Shown: positions 32,509-42,425, numbered from the stretch's first letter. The stretch is DNA of 64,000 nt from JBCAXA01 sp038534295 (GCA_038534295.1 JBCAXA010000002.1:124001-188000), one strand, 5' to 3'. The notes: generated by a model from the sequence alone, not told the origin. A program made the numbers and translations.

Positions 32509-35500
32509 CTAGCTGTTAGCCGCCAGCAGCTCAGCATTGCCGCCGGCGGCAGTTGTGTCGATACAAACGGCGCGTTCGTGCACGAAGCGCGCCGGCGATA
32601 CGGCTTCATCGATGAAGCGCACGATCGGTCCGTCACGCCCTGCGAGCGCACGCCGCAACGCTAGCTGTTCGGCATTGGGCGCTGCTGTGGCAACCGCGTC
32701 CAAATCGGTTGAATGAACGACGTCGGAGTCAATTTGACCGTTTAACGCCGCGAGCGGCACATCCGGCCGGACGAGATCGGCCAAAGTCGGTGCGGCGTCC
32801 GGCGCAACGGCGACCACAGTGTTGCCGCCGGCAAGCGCCTGAATGACGTGAGCGCGCAGATCGGCCGGCGCGGAGTTGACGCAGAGTACGCGCCCGATGG
32901 GCACTCTGCTAAGCCGGTTCGATTCGCCGGTCGGGCCTGGCAGATCGGCGGGCGATGGCCCGAGCTTCTCGACCTCGTCGAGCAAGGTTTGAGCGTTGGG
33001 GCCGGCCAGCGCATCGAGCCGCGTCAGTCGATCGGTGCGGTTCGCCCACGCTTCGGTCGCTGGATGGTCGAATGCGGCATTGAGCGCGGCGGCTTCAAAC
33101 TCCACCGCGGCCTCATCCGTGGTCACATCGCCAGGCCCACGATCGACAAAACGGGCCAGGTAGTGCGGGCCGCCGGCTTTCGGCCCGGTACCCGACAAGC
33201 CTTCGCCGCCAAAGGGTTGCGAGCCGACAATGGCGCCAATTTGGTTGCGATTGACGTACACATTGCCGACTTTCGCCCGGTTGACGATGCGCTGTACGCG
33301 CTCGTCGATACGGGTGTGCAGGCCGAGCGTCAGGCCGAACCCACGCGCGTTGATGGCAGCGAGGACGGCATCGACGTCATCGGCATCAAATCGAACAACA
33401 TGCAAGACCGGGCCAAATACTTCGCGCTCGACGTCATCGATGCTGTCGACGTCGACGAGGGCAGGGCCGACGAAATGGCCGCCTTCGGGCACATCGATTT
33501 GCCGGCGGAGCCGGCCGGCCGCTTTTTGCCGTTCGACGTAGCCGCCAACGTCAGCCTCCGCTTCGGCATCGATGAGCGGCCCAACGTCGGTCACGGCATT
33601 GAGCGGATCGCCGGGCGTGAGCGCGTCCATCGCGCCGGCCAACATTTCAAGCAGCGAGTCAGCCCGCTCTTTCTGCACATAAAGCACGCGCAACGCCGAA
33701 CAACGCTGTCCGGCGCTTTGAAACGCACTGGCAACGATATCGGTGACGGCTTGTTCGTTCAGAGCGGTAGTGTCAACGATCATCGCATTGAGGCCGCCGG
33801 TCTCGGCGATCAGCATGGCGTTTGGCGAATTGTGCTCGGCAAGCGAACGTTCAATGAGGCGGGCGACTTCCGTGGAGCCGGTGAAGCACACGCCGCCGAT
33901 GTTCGGCGAACGCGTTAATGCCGCGCCGAGCTGGCCGTCACCGACCGCGAGCTGCAAAACGTCGGCCGGTATACCGGCAGCGTGCAGCAACTGCACGGCA
34001 CGTGCGGCAATCAGCGGCGATTGTTCGGCCGGCTTGGCGATAACGGCATTGCCGGTCACCAAGGCGGCGGCCACCTGGCCGGTAAAAATCGCGAGCGGAA
34101 AATTCCACGGCGAGATACATACAATGGCGCCGCGCGGGCGACCAGCCGGCGGCTTGGTTTCCGCTTCACTGGCGTAGTAGCGCAAAAAGTCGACCGCCTC
34201 GCGGAGTTCGGCGATCGCGTCGGCGATGGTCTTGCCAGCCTCGCGGCCGACCAACGCGAATATTTCGCCGTGGGCCTGTTCGAACAGATCGGCCGCGCGA
34301 CGCAAGCAGTCCGCTCGCTCGCGCACGGGCGTAGCGCTCCAGTTCACGGCCGCTGCCGTCGCTGTCGCGACCAGGGCGTCGGCGCCGTCGAGCGGGGTTA
34401 GGCCGATCCGTCCGACGGTCTCGTCGCTCGTGGCCGGATTCATCACGGTCTGTAGGTCCGCGCCATTCGCTGGAAACTCCCAAACGTGTGGCGCAAGCCA
34501 AGCGTGCCGTGCCGCACGAATGGCGGCCAAGGTTGCCGCATCGTTTGGGTCAAAACCGCGAGAGTTGCGCCGCGCGTTGCCGAACAGCGACGTCGGCGGC
34601 GGTATGTCGCGATTGATCTGAGTGGGACGCTCGGCGATCTCGTTGAGCGGATCGGCCGCGATGCTCGCCGGCGAGATGCTCTCGTCGACGATCTGATTAA
34701 CGAAACTCGAGTTCGCGCCGTTCTCGAGCAGCCGGCGGACCAGGTAGGCCAGTAAGTCTTCATGGGCGCCGACCGGTGCATAAATCCGGCTGCGGACTGA
34801 GTAGCGCTCGCGTACCGCTTCGTGTAGCGCTTCACCCATGCCGTGCAGCCGCTGAAATTCAAAACTCTCGCCATCGGGCCCCGCGAATTCCAGTACCGCC
34901 GCCATCGTATGGGCATTGTGCGTGGCAAACTGCGGATAGATTCGCCCACGCATCTCCAGTAATCGTTTAGCGCAGGCGATGTAGCTGACGTCGGTATTGA
35001 TTTTGCGCGTCAGCACCGGATACGACTCGAGGCCGAGCACCTGAGCCTGCTTGATTTCCGTGTCCCAATACGCGCCTTTCACCAGGCGCACCATAATCTG
35101 CCGATCCAGCTGTTCGGCGAGTGCATGGAGCCAGTCGATGACCGGCAGCGCGCGCCTACCGTAGGCCTGCACGACAACGCCAAATCCGTGCCAGCCCGCC
35201 AGCGACGGATCTGCCAGTACTTGCTCGATAATATCCAGCGACAGCTCGAGACGGTTGGCCTCTTCCGCATCGATATTGAAACCAAGTCGCGATTGCTTGG
35301 CGCGACGCGCCAGATCCAGCACCCGGTCGGTCAGCGGCGCCAATGTGCGGTCCCGTTGGGTGTATTCGTAACGTGGATGTAGCGCCGACAGCTTGACCGA
35401 AATGCCCGGGTTTCGAGCGATGTCGTCGCTTGTAGCCCGTTCGCCCAACGCCGCAATGGCGTCGGCATAAGCTTCGAAATAGCGGTCCGCATCGGCAAAC

Positions 35501-36114
35501 GTACGGGCGGCCTCGCCGAGCATGTCGTAGGAGTAGCTGTAGCCTTTGCCAACCAGTGCATTGCCGCGCCGCGTTGCCTCGGCGATTGTCTCGCCGAGGA
35601 CGAACTGCTCGCCCATCTCCTGCATCGCGCGACGTACGGCGGTGCGAACCACCGGCTCGCCCAGTCGACGTACCACGCCGCGCAGCGCACCGACCACACC
35701 GGGCGCCTCGTCGGCGAGCACTTTGCCGGTGAGCATCAGCGCCCACGTGGAGGCGTTGACCAGAATCGAGCCGGAGTCACCGACATGCGCGCCCCAGTCG
35801 TGCGGGGTGATCTTGTCGCGAATGAGATCGTCAATGGTCTCGTTGTCCGGAACCCGCAGCAGTGCCTCGGCGAGACACATCAACGCGACGCCTTCCTGCG
35901 TCGACAAGCCGAATTCCGCGAGGAACGACTCCATCATGCTCGGGTCCGACTCGTCGCGGACGGCCTGCACCAGCGCGGCAGCGCTGTCGCTGATATTGCG
36001 ACGTTGATCTGGGCTGAGGTCGGCCGTGCTAACGAGGCGTTCGACGAGTGTGTCCTCGTCGATCAAATGGTAGTCGGCAATACGTTGCCGAAGGTCAGTT
36101 AGGGTTTCGGTCAT
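32509..36114 (-). CDS. putA: Bifunctional proline dehydrogenase/P5C dehydrogenase PutA
   Basis: A 1201-residue PutA. The N-terminal ribbon-helix-helix DNA-binding domain of E. coli-type PutA is absent. Proline dehydrogenase barrel about residues 60-480 (RLVKGAYWDTEIKQAQ, NAHTMAAVLE, YAPVGAHEDLLAYLVRRLLENGANSSF). P5C dehydrogenase about 500-1000 with FTGSTEVA and catalytic Cys805 in GQRCSALR. A C-terminal ALDH-superfamily extension completes it, so this is a type B PutA. Oxidises proline to glutamate through a tunnelled intermediate. Its ATG overlaps the thioesterase stop. With no DNA-binding domain it cannot self-regulate. Confidence 0.96.
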   Translation of the reverse strand: MTETLTDLRQRIADYHLIDEDTLVERLVSTADLSPDQRRNISDSAAALVQAVRDESDPSMMESFLAEFGLSTQEGVALMCLAEALLRVPDNETIDDLIRDKITPHDWGAHVGDSGSILVNASTWALMLTGKVLADEAPGVVGALRGVVRRLGEPVVRTAVRRAMQEMGEQFVLGETIAEATRRGNALVGKGYSYSYDMLGEAARTFADADRYFEAYADAIAALGERATSDDIARNPGISVKLSALHPRYEYTQRDRTLAPLTDRVLDLARRAKQSRLGFNIDAEEANRLELSLDIIEQVLADPSLAGWHGFGVVVQAYGRRALPVIDWLHALAEQLDRQIMVRLVKGAYWDTEIKQAQVLGLESYPVLTRKINTDVSYIACAKRLLEMRGRIYPQFATHNAHTMAAVLEFAGPDGESFEFQRLHGMGEALHEAVRERYSVRSRIYAPVGAHEDLLAYLVRRLLENGANSSFVNQIVDESISPASIAADPLNEIAERPTQINRDIPPPTSLFGNARRNSRGFDPNDAATLAAIRAARHAWLAPHVWEFPANGADLQTVMNPATSDETVGRIGLTPLDGADALVATATAAAVNWSATPVRERADCLRRAADLFEQAHGEIFALVGREAGKTIADAIAELREAVDFLRYYASEAETKPPAGRPRGAIVCISPWNFPLAIFTGQVAAALVTGNAVIAKPAEQSPLIAARAVQLLHAAGIPADVLQLAVGDGQLGAALTRSPNIGGVCFTGSTEVARLIERSLAEHNSPNAMLIAETGGLNAMIVDTTALNEQAVTDIVASAFQSAGQRCSALRVLYVQKERADSLLEMLAGAMDALTPGDPLNAVTDVGPLIDAEAEADVGGYVERQKAAGRLRRQIDVPEGGHFVGPALVDVDSIDDVEREVFGPVLHVVRFDADDVDAVLAAINARGFGLTLGLHTRIDERVQRIVNRAKVGNVYVNRNQIGAIVGSQPFGGEGLSGTGPKAGGPHYLARFVDRGPGDVTTDEAAVEFEAAALNAAFDHPATEAWANRTDRLTRLDALAGPNAQTLLDEVEKLGPSPADLPGPTGESNRLSRVPIGRVLCVNSAPADLRAHVIQALAGGNTVVAVAPDAAPTLADLVRPDVPLAALNGQIDSDVVHSTDLDAVATAAPNAEQLALRRALAGRDGPIVRFIDEAVSPARFVHERAVCIDTTAAGGNAELLAANS

Positions 36115-36542
36115 GGCTTGCGAACGCGCTCCATTGCTGCCCGAATTCTAGCCGGAATCGGTGTCGGTCGTTCGCTCGCGCGTTCGACGAAAACATGCGT
36201 GAAATGCCCTTCGGCCGCCGCTTGGTCGGCGCCGGCAAAGACGGCCATTTCATACCGCACGGACGAGCGGCCAATGTGCGCGATTCGCAGCCCGCCCGTC
36301 AGCCGACACGGGTGGCGAACAGCGGCGTGATAACGACAGCCAGACTCGACCACGTAACCGACCTCGTCGTCATTGACAAAGTCGAAGCCACCTTCGTCGA
36401 TCAGAAACTGGTTCGCGATGGTGTCGAAATAGGAATAAAAGACGACGTTGTTGATGTGCCTGAAGACATCGTTGTCCATCCAGCGAGTGGTCAATTCGGT
36501 GAACCAGAGGTAATCGTGGCGCGTGCCCGGCGGCGTTTTCAT
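36111..36542 (-). CDS. 4HBT acyl-CoA thioesterase (YbgC/FadM-like)
   Basis: A 143-residue hot-dog fold thioesterase. The start at 36542 is chosen behind AGGACAG. The catalytic segment is TTRWMDNDVFRHINNVVFYSYFDT with the usual Asp and the HxNN pattern. Hydrolyses acyl-CoA of unknown chain. The overlap with putA suggests co-transcription. Confidence 0.88.
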   Translation of the reverse strand: MKTPPGTRHDYLWFTELTTRWMDNDVFRHINNVVFYSYFDTIANQFLIDEGGFDFVNDDEVGYVVESGCRYHAAVRHPCRLTGGLRIAHIGRSSVRYEMAVFAGADQAAAEGHFTHVFVERASERPTPIPARIRAAMERVRKP

Positions 36543-36707
36543 CGTGCTGTCCTGTTGCTGCAAAACGACCGACCGCGCTACCGCGACGGCGCCGACATCA
36601 TAGCGCTCCCGCTCGCGCTGCGTCGTTCGCCGGCGGGGCCGCGCACCGGTCGATCAGCCACGCCGAATCGCCGCTCGCGGCGCCTGGCAGCGACCCACGA
36701 TAATGGA

Positions 36708-36729
36708 TTGACGTTTACGTTAACGTCAA
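36708..36729 (+). promoter_or_regulatory. LiuR-type operator
   Basis: A perfect inverted repeat, TTGACGTT, six bases, AACGTCAA, 32 bases before the ATG of a MerR-family LiuR homologue. It agrees with the known TTGACGTTxACGTxAACGTCAA-like sites of proteobacterial LiuR regulators of branched-chain amino-acid breakdown. It should control the two-gene liuR-liuA unit and perhaps the divergent thioesterase-putA pair. Confidence 0.8.
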
Positions 36730-36761
36730 CTACTGTGGCGGCGCATCGAGGAGCGACTCCT

Positions 36762-37175
36762 ATGGCCGAGCAACGGCACTACACGATTTCCGAGCTGGCC
36801 GAAGAATTCGGCGTCACGACGAGAACGATCCGCTTCTACGAGGAGAAGGGTTGGCTCGCACCGATGCGCGTCGGCCAACGACGGGTCTTTCGGTCCAAAG
36901 ACCGCACCCGTCTGCGGCTCATTTTGCGCGGCAAGCGAATCGGCCTGACGCTCGAGGAGAGCGTCGACATTATCGGCCTCTACGACGCGCAGACTGGGAG
37001 TCGCCGACAGCTCGAAGTATTGCTCGAACGAATTGGTGAGCGCCGTGCGGCGCTCAGTCAGCAGCTAGCTGATCTCAAAGCCACGTTACGTGCACTCAAT
37101 GAAACCGAACAGCGCGCACGCGATGCGCTCACGAGCGGATCGAAGCGCGCTGCGCGACCGAGGAGTACAAAATGA
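36762..37175 (+). CDS. liuR: MerR-family regulator LiuR
   Basis: A 137-residue regulator. ATG 36762 sits behind GAGGAG; the frame is open far upstream but that part crosses the operator. Winged-helix MerR domain ISELAEEFGVTTRTIRFYEEKGWLAPMRVGQRRVFRSKDR, then a coiled-coil dimerisation helix (LEVLLERIGERRAALSQQLADLKATLRAL). No metal-binding cysteines. Regulators of this kind repress leucine/isovalerate degradation genes until an acyl-CoA signal appears. Its stop overlaps the liuA start (ATGA). Confidence 0.9.
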   Translation: MAEQRHYTISELAEEFGVTTRTIRFYEEKGWLAPMRVGQRRVFRSKDRTRLRLILRGKRIGLTLEESVDIIGLYDAQTGSRRQLEVLLERIGERRAALSQQLADLKATLRALNETEQRARDALTSGSKRAARPRSTK

Positions 37176-38338
37176 CTCGCTATGTCGAGCTCGACTATGG
37201 ATTGGACGAAGACCTGAGCCTGTTGCGTGAATCCGTGCAGCAATTCGTCGCGAGTGAGATTACGCCGCGGGCCGAGGCCATTGATCACGACAACGAGTTT
37301 CCCGCGGATCTTTGGACCGCGCTCGGCGACATGGGCCTGCTCGGTATTACTGTCGAATCCGAGTACGGGGGCAGCGGGCTCGGCTATCTCGCGCACTGCA
37401 TCGCGATGGAAGAAATTAGTCGTGGGTCGGCGTCGGTAGGTTTGTCTTACGGTGCCCACTCCAACCTGTGCGTCAACCAAATTCGTCGCAACGGCAGCGA
37501 GGCGCAAAAACAGAAATTTTTGCCGGCGCTGTGCCGCGGAGAGCACGTCGGTGCGCTAGCCATGTCGGAACCCGGGGCTGGGTCGGATGTCGTCGGCATG
37601 AGTATGACGGCGCGACGCGATGGCAGTCATTACGTGCTAAATGGCTCAAAAATGTGGATCACCAACGGACCGGAAGCCGACGTATGCGTCGTGTACGCGA
37701 AGACCGATCCCGATGCCGCTTCGCGCGGCATCACGGCGTTCATCGTCGAGGCCGGCATGCCTGGTTTTACGTGCGCACAGAAGCTCGACAAGCTCGGTAT
37801 GCGCGGGTCGAATACCGGCGAGCTGGTCTTCACGGACTGTCGCGTACCGGCGGAGAACGTGCTCGGCAATGAAAACGGCGGCGTTGCCGTGTTGATGTCG
37901 GGGCTCGACTACGAACGCGCGGTTCTCGCCGCCGGCCCGGTCGGCATCATGCAGGCCTGTCTCGACGTCGTGTTGCCCTATGTGCACGATCGGAAGCAGT
38001 TCGGCCGTCCGATCGGTGAGTTTCAGTTGATGCAGGGCAAGCTCGCCGATATGTACGCAATCCTCGGTGCCGCTCGCTCATACCTTTATACGGTTGCTCG
38101 CGCCTGTGACGCGGGCCGCTGCAACCGCAAAGACGCCGCTGCGGTCATACTCTTCACGGCCGAACGGGCGACGTTGATGGCGCTCGAGGCAATCCAGTGC
38201 CTTGGCGGCAACGGTTACATCAACGAGTACCCGACGGGCCGTTTGCTGCGTGACGCCAAGCTCTACGAGATTGGTGCTGGCACGTCCGAGGTTCGGCGTA
38301 TGCTGATCGGCCGTGAGCTCTACGGCGAATCTGCCTAA
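37172..38338 (+). CDS. liuA: Isovaleryl-CoA dehydrogenase
   Basis: A 388-residue acyl-CoA dehydrogenase. Seen: AMSEPGAGSDVVGMSMTA and MWITNGPEAD FAD-binding segments, RKQFGRPIGEFQLMQ, and the terminal GGNGYINEYPTGRLLRDAKLYEIGAGTSEVRRMLIGREL. The catalytic base in isovaleryl-CoA dehydrogenases is in helix G; here it is E248 in GLDYERAVLAAGP, which separates it from medium-chain enzymes. Oxidises isovaleryl-CoA to 3-methylcrotonyl-CoA in leucine breakdown. The rest of the liu operon (methylcrotonyl-CoA carboxylase and others) does not follow. Confidence 0.93.
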   Translation: MTRYVELDYGLDEDLSLLRESVQQFVASEITPRAEAIDHDNEFPADLWTALGDMGLLGITVESEYGGSGLGYLAHCIAMEEISRGSASVGLSYGAHSNLCVNQIRRNGSEAQKQKFLPALCRGEHVGALAMSEPGAGSDVVGMSMTARRDGSHYVLNGSKMWITNGPEADVCVVYAKTDPDAASRGITAFIVEAGMPGFTCAQKLDKLGMRGSNTGELVFTDCRVPAENVLGNENGGVAVLMSGLDYERAVLAAGPVGIMQACLDVVLPYVHDRKQFGRPIGEFQLMQGKLADMYAILGAARSYLYTVARACDAGRCNRKDAAAVILFTAERATLMALEAIQCLGGNGYINEYPTGRLLRDAKLYEIGAGTSEVRRMLIGRELYGESA

Positions 38339-38430
38339 AACCCGGCTACCCGCGCGCCGACGTTAAATGAAAGCGGGCCGGACAGCGCAATGCGGTACAC
38401 TGCGCGGCCGTTACAGTCTAGGAACGAGCA

Positions 38431-39114
38431 ATGAACAAGAGCCGAGCCACGCTGACGGCTGTTTTGTCGAGTGCAGCCTTGGCCGCGTGCGGTAACGGCG
38501 GCGCCGAAGCTGACGAGCCGGAGCTGCGTTTCGTGGAGGGTCAGGGCAGCCTGGAAGAGCTCGATCGTGAGCAGCGCAGTATTGCGTCGCAATCCGTTCG
38601 TGCACTCGCCGAACATCTCGATATTCCGATGGCAGATATTCGTATCGATACCGTTCGCGCGGTCAATTGGCGGGATACCAGCATCGGCTGTCCGCAGCCC
38701 GATCAAGCGTACGGTCAGGTCATTACGCCGGGCTACAAAGTGACGCTGCGGGTCGAAAAGGCCCTGCATTTCGTCCACGCGGCGAACGAGCGGGTGTTTG
38801 TCTGCGAGACGGCGGGCAAGCCGTTATTCAGCAGCGTCGATACCGAGAGTCAGCTCGTGTGGGGCGAGCAGATGTTGTGGGCGCGGGCCGATCTTGCCGA
38901 ACACCTGGGTGCCGATGAGGCTGAGATCACGATTCGCTCGGCGTTACCAAAAACGTTTTCCGATGCATCCCTCGACTGCCCTGAGCCGGACGTTGAATAC
39001 GACGCGACGGCTCGCGAAGGTTTCGCGCTGAACTTCGAGTATCGCGGCCGTACTTACACGTACAACACCGATCTCACGCGCACCGTGCTGTGCCCGCCCA
39101 TCACCGTTGACTGA
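38431..39114 (+). CDS. Two-domain putative lipoprotein, unknown function
   Basis: A 227-residue protein with a signal peptide ending LAAC, so probably a lipoprotein. Two tandem domains of about 80 residues each have the same core: a helix, a charged strand, then a W/F-x-D-x-S-x-(G/D)-C-P-x-P motif (WRDTSIGCPQP, FSDASLDCPEP) and a strand ending in a Val-(Phe/Leu)-Cys motif (RVFVCE, RTVLCPP), giving a likely disulfide in each. The D-x-S-L-G-C-P motif is seen in small uncharacterised bacterial proteins. Alone on its strand. Confidence 0.7.
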   Translation: MNKSRATLTAVLSSAALAACGNGGAEADEPELRFVEGQGSLEELDREQRSIASQSVRALAEHLDIPMADIRIDTVRAVNWRDTSIGCPQPDQAYGQVITPGYKVTLRVEKALHFVHAANERVFVCETAGKPLFSSVDTESQLVWGEQMLWARADLAEHLGADEAEITIRSALPKTFSDASLDCPEPDVEYDATAREGFALNFEYRGRTYTYNTDLTRTVLCPPITVD

Positions 39115-39162
39115 ATCGCCGCAGCGGATTCGCTGCGCATAGATTTCAACGCGCAAAAAAAA

Positions 39163-39188
39163 AGCGGCCCTGCGAATGCAGGGCCGCT
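39163..39188. terminator. Bidirectional rho-independent terminator
   Basis: AGCGGCCCTGC-GAAT-GCAGGGCCGCT, 11 perfect pairs. A nine-base A run precedes it (a T run for the minus-strand peptidase gene) and TAGTTTT follows for the plus-strand lipoprotein gene. Confidence 0.9.
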
Positions 39189-39218
39189 TAGTTTTAACGA
39201 CGTGATGTCGTGGTGCGA

Positions 39219-42200
39219 TTACGGTGTGCAGACACCGAAGTCGCAGATGCCGAAGCCGGCGTCGTTCTCAATGTCGATGACAGTCAGTCCCTGAATGCCA
39301 GCGGCGTCGCTGTGCGAGATCGCACCCAGCTGCTTGGCGCCAACGCCTACCGGCAAGCCGGTCCAGCTGAAGTCGATGGTTTCCGTCGCGCCGATCGTCG
39401 CCGCGTTCGGCGCCGTGACACTTAGGTTGCCAGCGTCGTCGACAACGCCTACCGAATTGACGAACAGGATACCGTCAGCCGGAGCTCCGCCTTCGGTGTT
39501 GAAACCGTGGGCGAAGATCAGGTACGGATCGTCAATGGCCGGATCGTTCATCGGGAACAGTACCGAAACCTGCTCTCTCGAATCGACGTTGCCGCTCGAA
39601 TCGATCAGCGTGCACGACAGGTTCGGGCAGTAGTACAGGTACAGGTCAACGTCGTCGTTACCCGTCGTGTACTCGTTGAACGTGTCGAACTGCGCGTACG
39701 CGGTTCCAGCTGGGAACTCCTCGAGGAACGCGATCGTCGTGCCCGGGCCGAAGAAGGCGAACGAGTTGCCCGGATCGTCCTCAACGGTGAACAAGAACGG
39801 CGTTGCCGTGTTGATGCCGTGGACACCGGCGGTGTAATCGCCGTTGTAGCCGAACGTAATCTCGAAGCTCGAGCTGCCGTCCGAACCGGTTCCCGCTACG
39901 GCGGCCGGTGCGATGATCGCCGTTGCGTTCACAGCGATCGGCGAGCGGACTTCGAAACGCGGCGGACGATTCTTGCGACGCGCTTCTTGTACCCACGTCA
40001 GACTGCCGAAGCGGTATTCGCCCGGAGGTGCCGATACGTTGGTGATCGTCACTTCGTACGTCGCGGATTCGCCTTGAGCGAGATGCAGTTCGGCCGGGTG
40101 AACCGTGACGTCAAAGCCTTCGGGTGCCTCGACGTGCGCTTTGTAGACGCCGTTGCCGCGGAAGGCAACGTTGGTCACGGTACGCGTTACCGTCTGCGAA
40201 CCTGGCAGCTCGGCAATACCGATCGACGGCAGGTTCAGGTCTGACGGATCCAGCGAGAAGCCAATGCTTTCGAGGAACGTACAGTCGCCGGCGCTAACCA
40301 GCGGCGTGCCCGTGCCACAGCTTGCGGCGAGGTAGTCGAGCTGACCGGCTTCGTAGATGAGACCTGGGTCGACCGCGTAGTTCGGGTCAACATGGCCTGC
40401 ACCAAAGTCGAACGGATCGGCCGGCGTCGTTTCGTCCTCTTTAAGAACGTCCTGACGCGCGCTCGTCATCATCGCTGAGCGAACTGCCGCTGGGCTCCAC
40501 TCCGGATGCGCTTCGATCAACAGCGCCGCGAGACCCGCAATGTGCGGGCTGGACATCGATGTACCGGACAGATAGCCGAACAGGCCACCCTGGGAACCGT
40601 CTGCCTGGTCCGGCGTGTTCGCCGCCAGGATTTGGACACCCGGTGCCGTGATGTGCGGTGTGATCCAGTCCGGTACGGTGACGTACGGACCGCGCGACGA
40701 GAAACCAGCCATGATATTGCCGGTACGTTCCTCGGTCGTCAGCGTGTCGGCGTCCAGCGTGGCGTTAACCGTTGCGCCACCCTGAATTTCGGCGAAAAGT
40801 GCCTCACCCGGCTCGCGATCGATCATGACGCCCGGTACCGACAGCGTGATCGGTGATGCCGTACCACCCAAAACCGTCTTCGGACGATCGTCGGTGTACA
40901 TCAAGATCGCGATCGCACCAGCGTTGACGGCGTTTTCGACTTTGGTCGTGAACGCACAAGCGCCGCGCGAAATCAACGCGATCTTGCCGGTTAGATCGTT
41001 GGTCAGCGGATCGCAGGCCAAGATCGGGTCGGCGGCAGCGACGTCTTCGGTGATCGGTCCCAACGCAGCGAGACTGCCAGTAATGGCGCCTTCCAACGCT
41101 GGGTACTCTCCGGCAACCGATGCCGGCGCGTTGACCGTTACACCCAGCACGAAAGCGGGGCCGTCAGTCGTCGAAGCAGCAACCGACGTCGACCACGGCT
41201 CACCCGCGTTCGTCGTCTGGAAGCCCGGACCGTCGTTACCTGCCGAGCGAGCAACGAAGACACCGGCGGAAACCGCGTCGAGGAACGCAAGATCCTGCGG
41301 GTCGTTGAACGCGGCCGCGGTGCCAACCGAGAAGTTCAGTACGTCGACGCCGTCAGCAACGGCATCGTCGGTAGCAGCGGCCGAGTCGCTGAAGAAGCAG
41401 CTGAAGTTCGTCGCGCCCGGTGCGAGCCAGCAGACTTTGTACACAGAGACACGTGCGCGAGGCGCCATGCCGCTGATTTCCGCAACCGGTGTGCCATTCA
41501 GCTCCGCGGTAACTCTGTTGCCAGCCGCCGTGCTGCCGGTGTGGCTGCCGTGACCCGATGAGTCACGCGGCGAAACGAACTCGCCTTCGACCAACGCGGC
41601 TTCGATCGTACCGCCGTTCCCAGCAACAAAACCGTCGACGTAGAAACGCGCGCCAATCAGTTTGTTGTTGCAGTCTTCTTCGGCCCAGCCCTCACCGGTC
41701 TGGCAGATGCCGTTCCAGTCAGCAGGTGCCGGTCCGAATGTCTGGAACGTGTTGTTGTTCGCAAGGATTCGGCAAATCGGCAGGAAGCGGCCGAAAAACG
41801 TCTTACAAATGTTCGGAATCGGAACCGTCGTAACGTCCGAGAAGCTCGGATGTTGCGGTACGGCGCCGGTGTCGAGAATACCGACGATCACGCCTTCGCC
41901 GCGCAGTCCAAGACGCGTGCGCAGGCCTTTACGGCGATCGAGCAGGCCAAGAAATTCCGGCGAACCGTTGGTGTCCAGCGGCATCGCGCGGTCCTCGATG
42001 ATCTGCACGACTTTGCTGTCGCCGGCCAGCTTGGCAGCTTGCGCTGGGGTCAGACGAGCCGTGAAGCCGTTGAAGGCGTGGCTGTAGCTGTAGACCTTGG
42101 CGCTGCTTCCAGCACCGACGCTGGACAGCAAGGCATCGTGCTGGCTGACCAGGTGCTGAGAGTATTGCTGAACATGGCTGGCGCTGCCGGAATAGCGTTC

Positions 42201-42425
42201 GCCGGCTGCAGGTGCAGTGGCGGCAAACTCGGTGTCGCCTGTGAATCGGATACCCGGTGAACCATCGACTTGGACCACATAGGTCTTGGTCGATGCCACC
42301 CGGTTACTGTCGCCGGAGTCGAGCTGCAAATAGCCCTCGGCCACAGTTGGCGCCTCACGGAGCTGCTGGGCATGAGCGCCCAACGACACCGCAACGGCGG
42401 TGATGGCAAATAAGAAACGTCGCAT
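39219..42425 (-). CDS. Secreted subtilisin-like serine peptidase with PA insert
   Basis: About 1068 residues from ATG 42425 behind GGGGAGA. Signal peptide, an I9-type inhibitory propeptide (to about residue 130), then an S8 domain with triad Asp185 (GILDTG), His292 (GHGSHT) and Ser623 (SGTSMSSPH). The long His-Ser gap holds a protease-associated domain (about 420-540). After the catalytic domain come an Fn3-like domain of subtilases and a C-terminal beta-rich extension with NxDLYLYYC and Asp-rich loops. It belongs to the plant cucumisin-like S8 group common in gammaproteobacteria. It diverges from the tandem peptidases and is not their close paralogue. Confidence 0.93.
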   Translation of the reverse strand: MRRFLFAITAVAVSLGAHAQQLREAPTVAEGYLQLDSGDSNRVASTKTYVVQVDGSPGIRFTGDTEFAATAPAAGERYSGSASHVQQYSQHLVSQHDALLSSVGAGSSAKVYSYSHAFNGFTARLTPAQAAKLAGDSKVVQIIEDRAMPLDTNGSPEFLGLLDRRKGLRTRLGLRGEGVIVGILDTGAVPQHPSFSDVTTVPIPNICKTFFGRFLPICRILANNNTFQTFGPAPADWNGICQTGEGWAEEDCNNKLIGARFYVDGFVAGNGGTIEAALVEGEFVSPRDSSGHGSHTGSTAAGNRVTAELNGTPVAEISGMAPRARVSVYKVCWLAPGATNFSCFFSDSAAATDDAVADGVDVLNFSVGTAAAFNDPQDLAFLDAVSAGVFVARSAGNDGPGFQTTNAGEPWSTSVAASTTDGPAFVLGVTVNAPASVAGEYPALEGAITGSLAALGPITEDVAAADPILACDPLTNDLTGKIALISRGACAFTTKVENAVNAGAIAILMYTDDRPKTVLGGTASPITLSVPGVMIDREPGEALFAEIQGGATVNATLDADTLTTEERTGNIMAGFSSRGPYVTVPDWITPHITAPGVQILAANTPDQADGSQGGLFGYLSGTSMSSPHIAGLAALLIEAHPEWSPAAVRSAMMTSARQDVLKEDETTPADPFDFGAGHVDPNYAVDPGLIYEAGQLDYLAASCGTGTPLVSAGDCTFLESIGFSLDPSDLNLPSIGIAELPGSQTVTRTVTNVAFRGNGVYKAHVEAPEGFDVTVHPAELHLAQGESATYEVTITNVSAPPGEYRFGSLTWVQEARRKNRPPRFEVRSPIAVNATAIIAPAAVAGTGSDGSSSFEITFGYNGDYTAGVHGINTATPFLFTVEDDPGNSFAFFGPGTTIAFLEEFPAGTAYAQFDTFNEYTTGNDDVDLYLYYCPNLSCTLIDSSGNVDSREQVSVLFPMNDPAIDDPYLIFAHGFNTEGGAPADGILFVNSVGVVDDAGNLSVTAPNAATIGATETIDFSWTGLPVGVGAKQLGAISHSDAAGIQGLTVIDIENDAGFGICDFGVCTP

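Noticed and set aside
36048..36761. N-terminal extension of the LiuR frame
   Set aside because: It would cross the operator and the divergent thioesterase gene; ATG 36762 has a strong ribosome-binding site and starts the conserved MerR domain.
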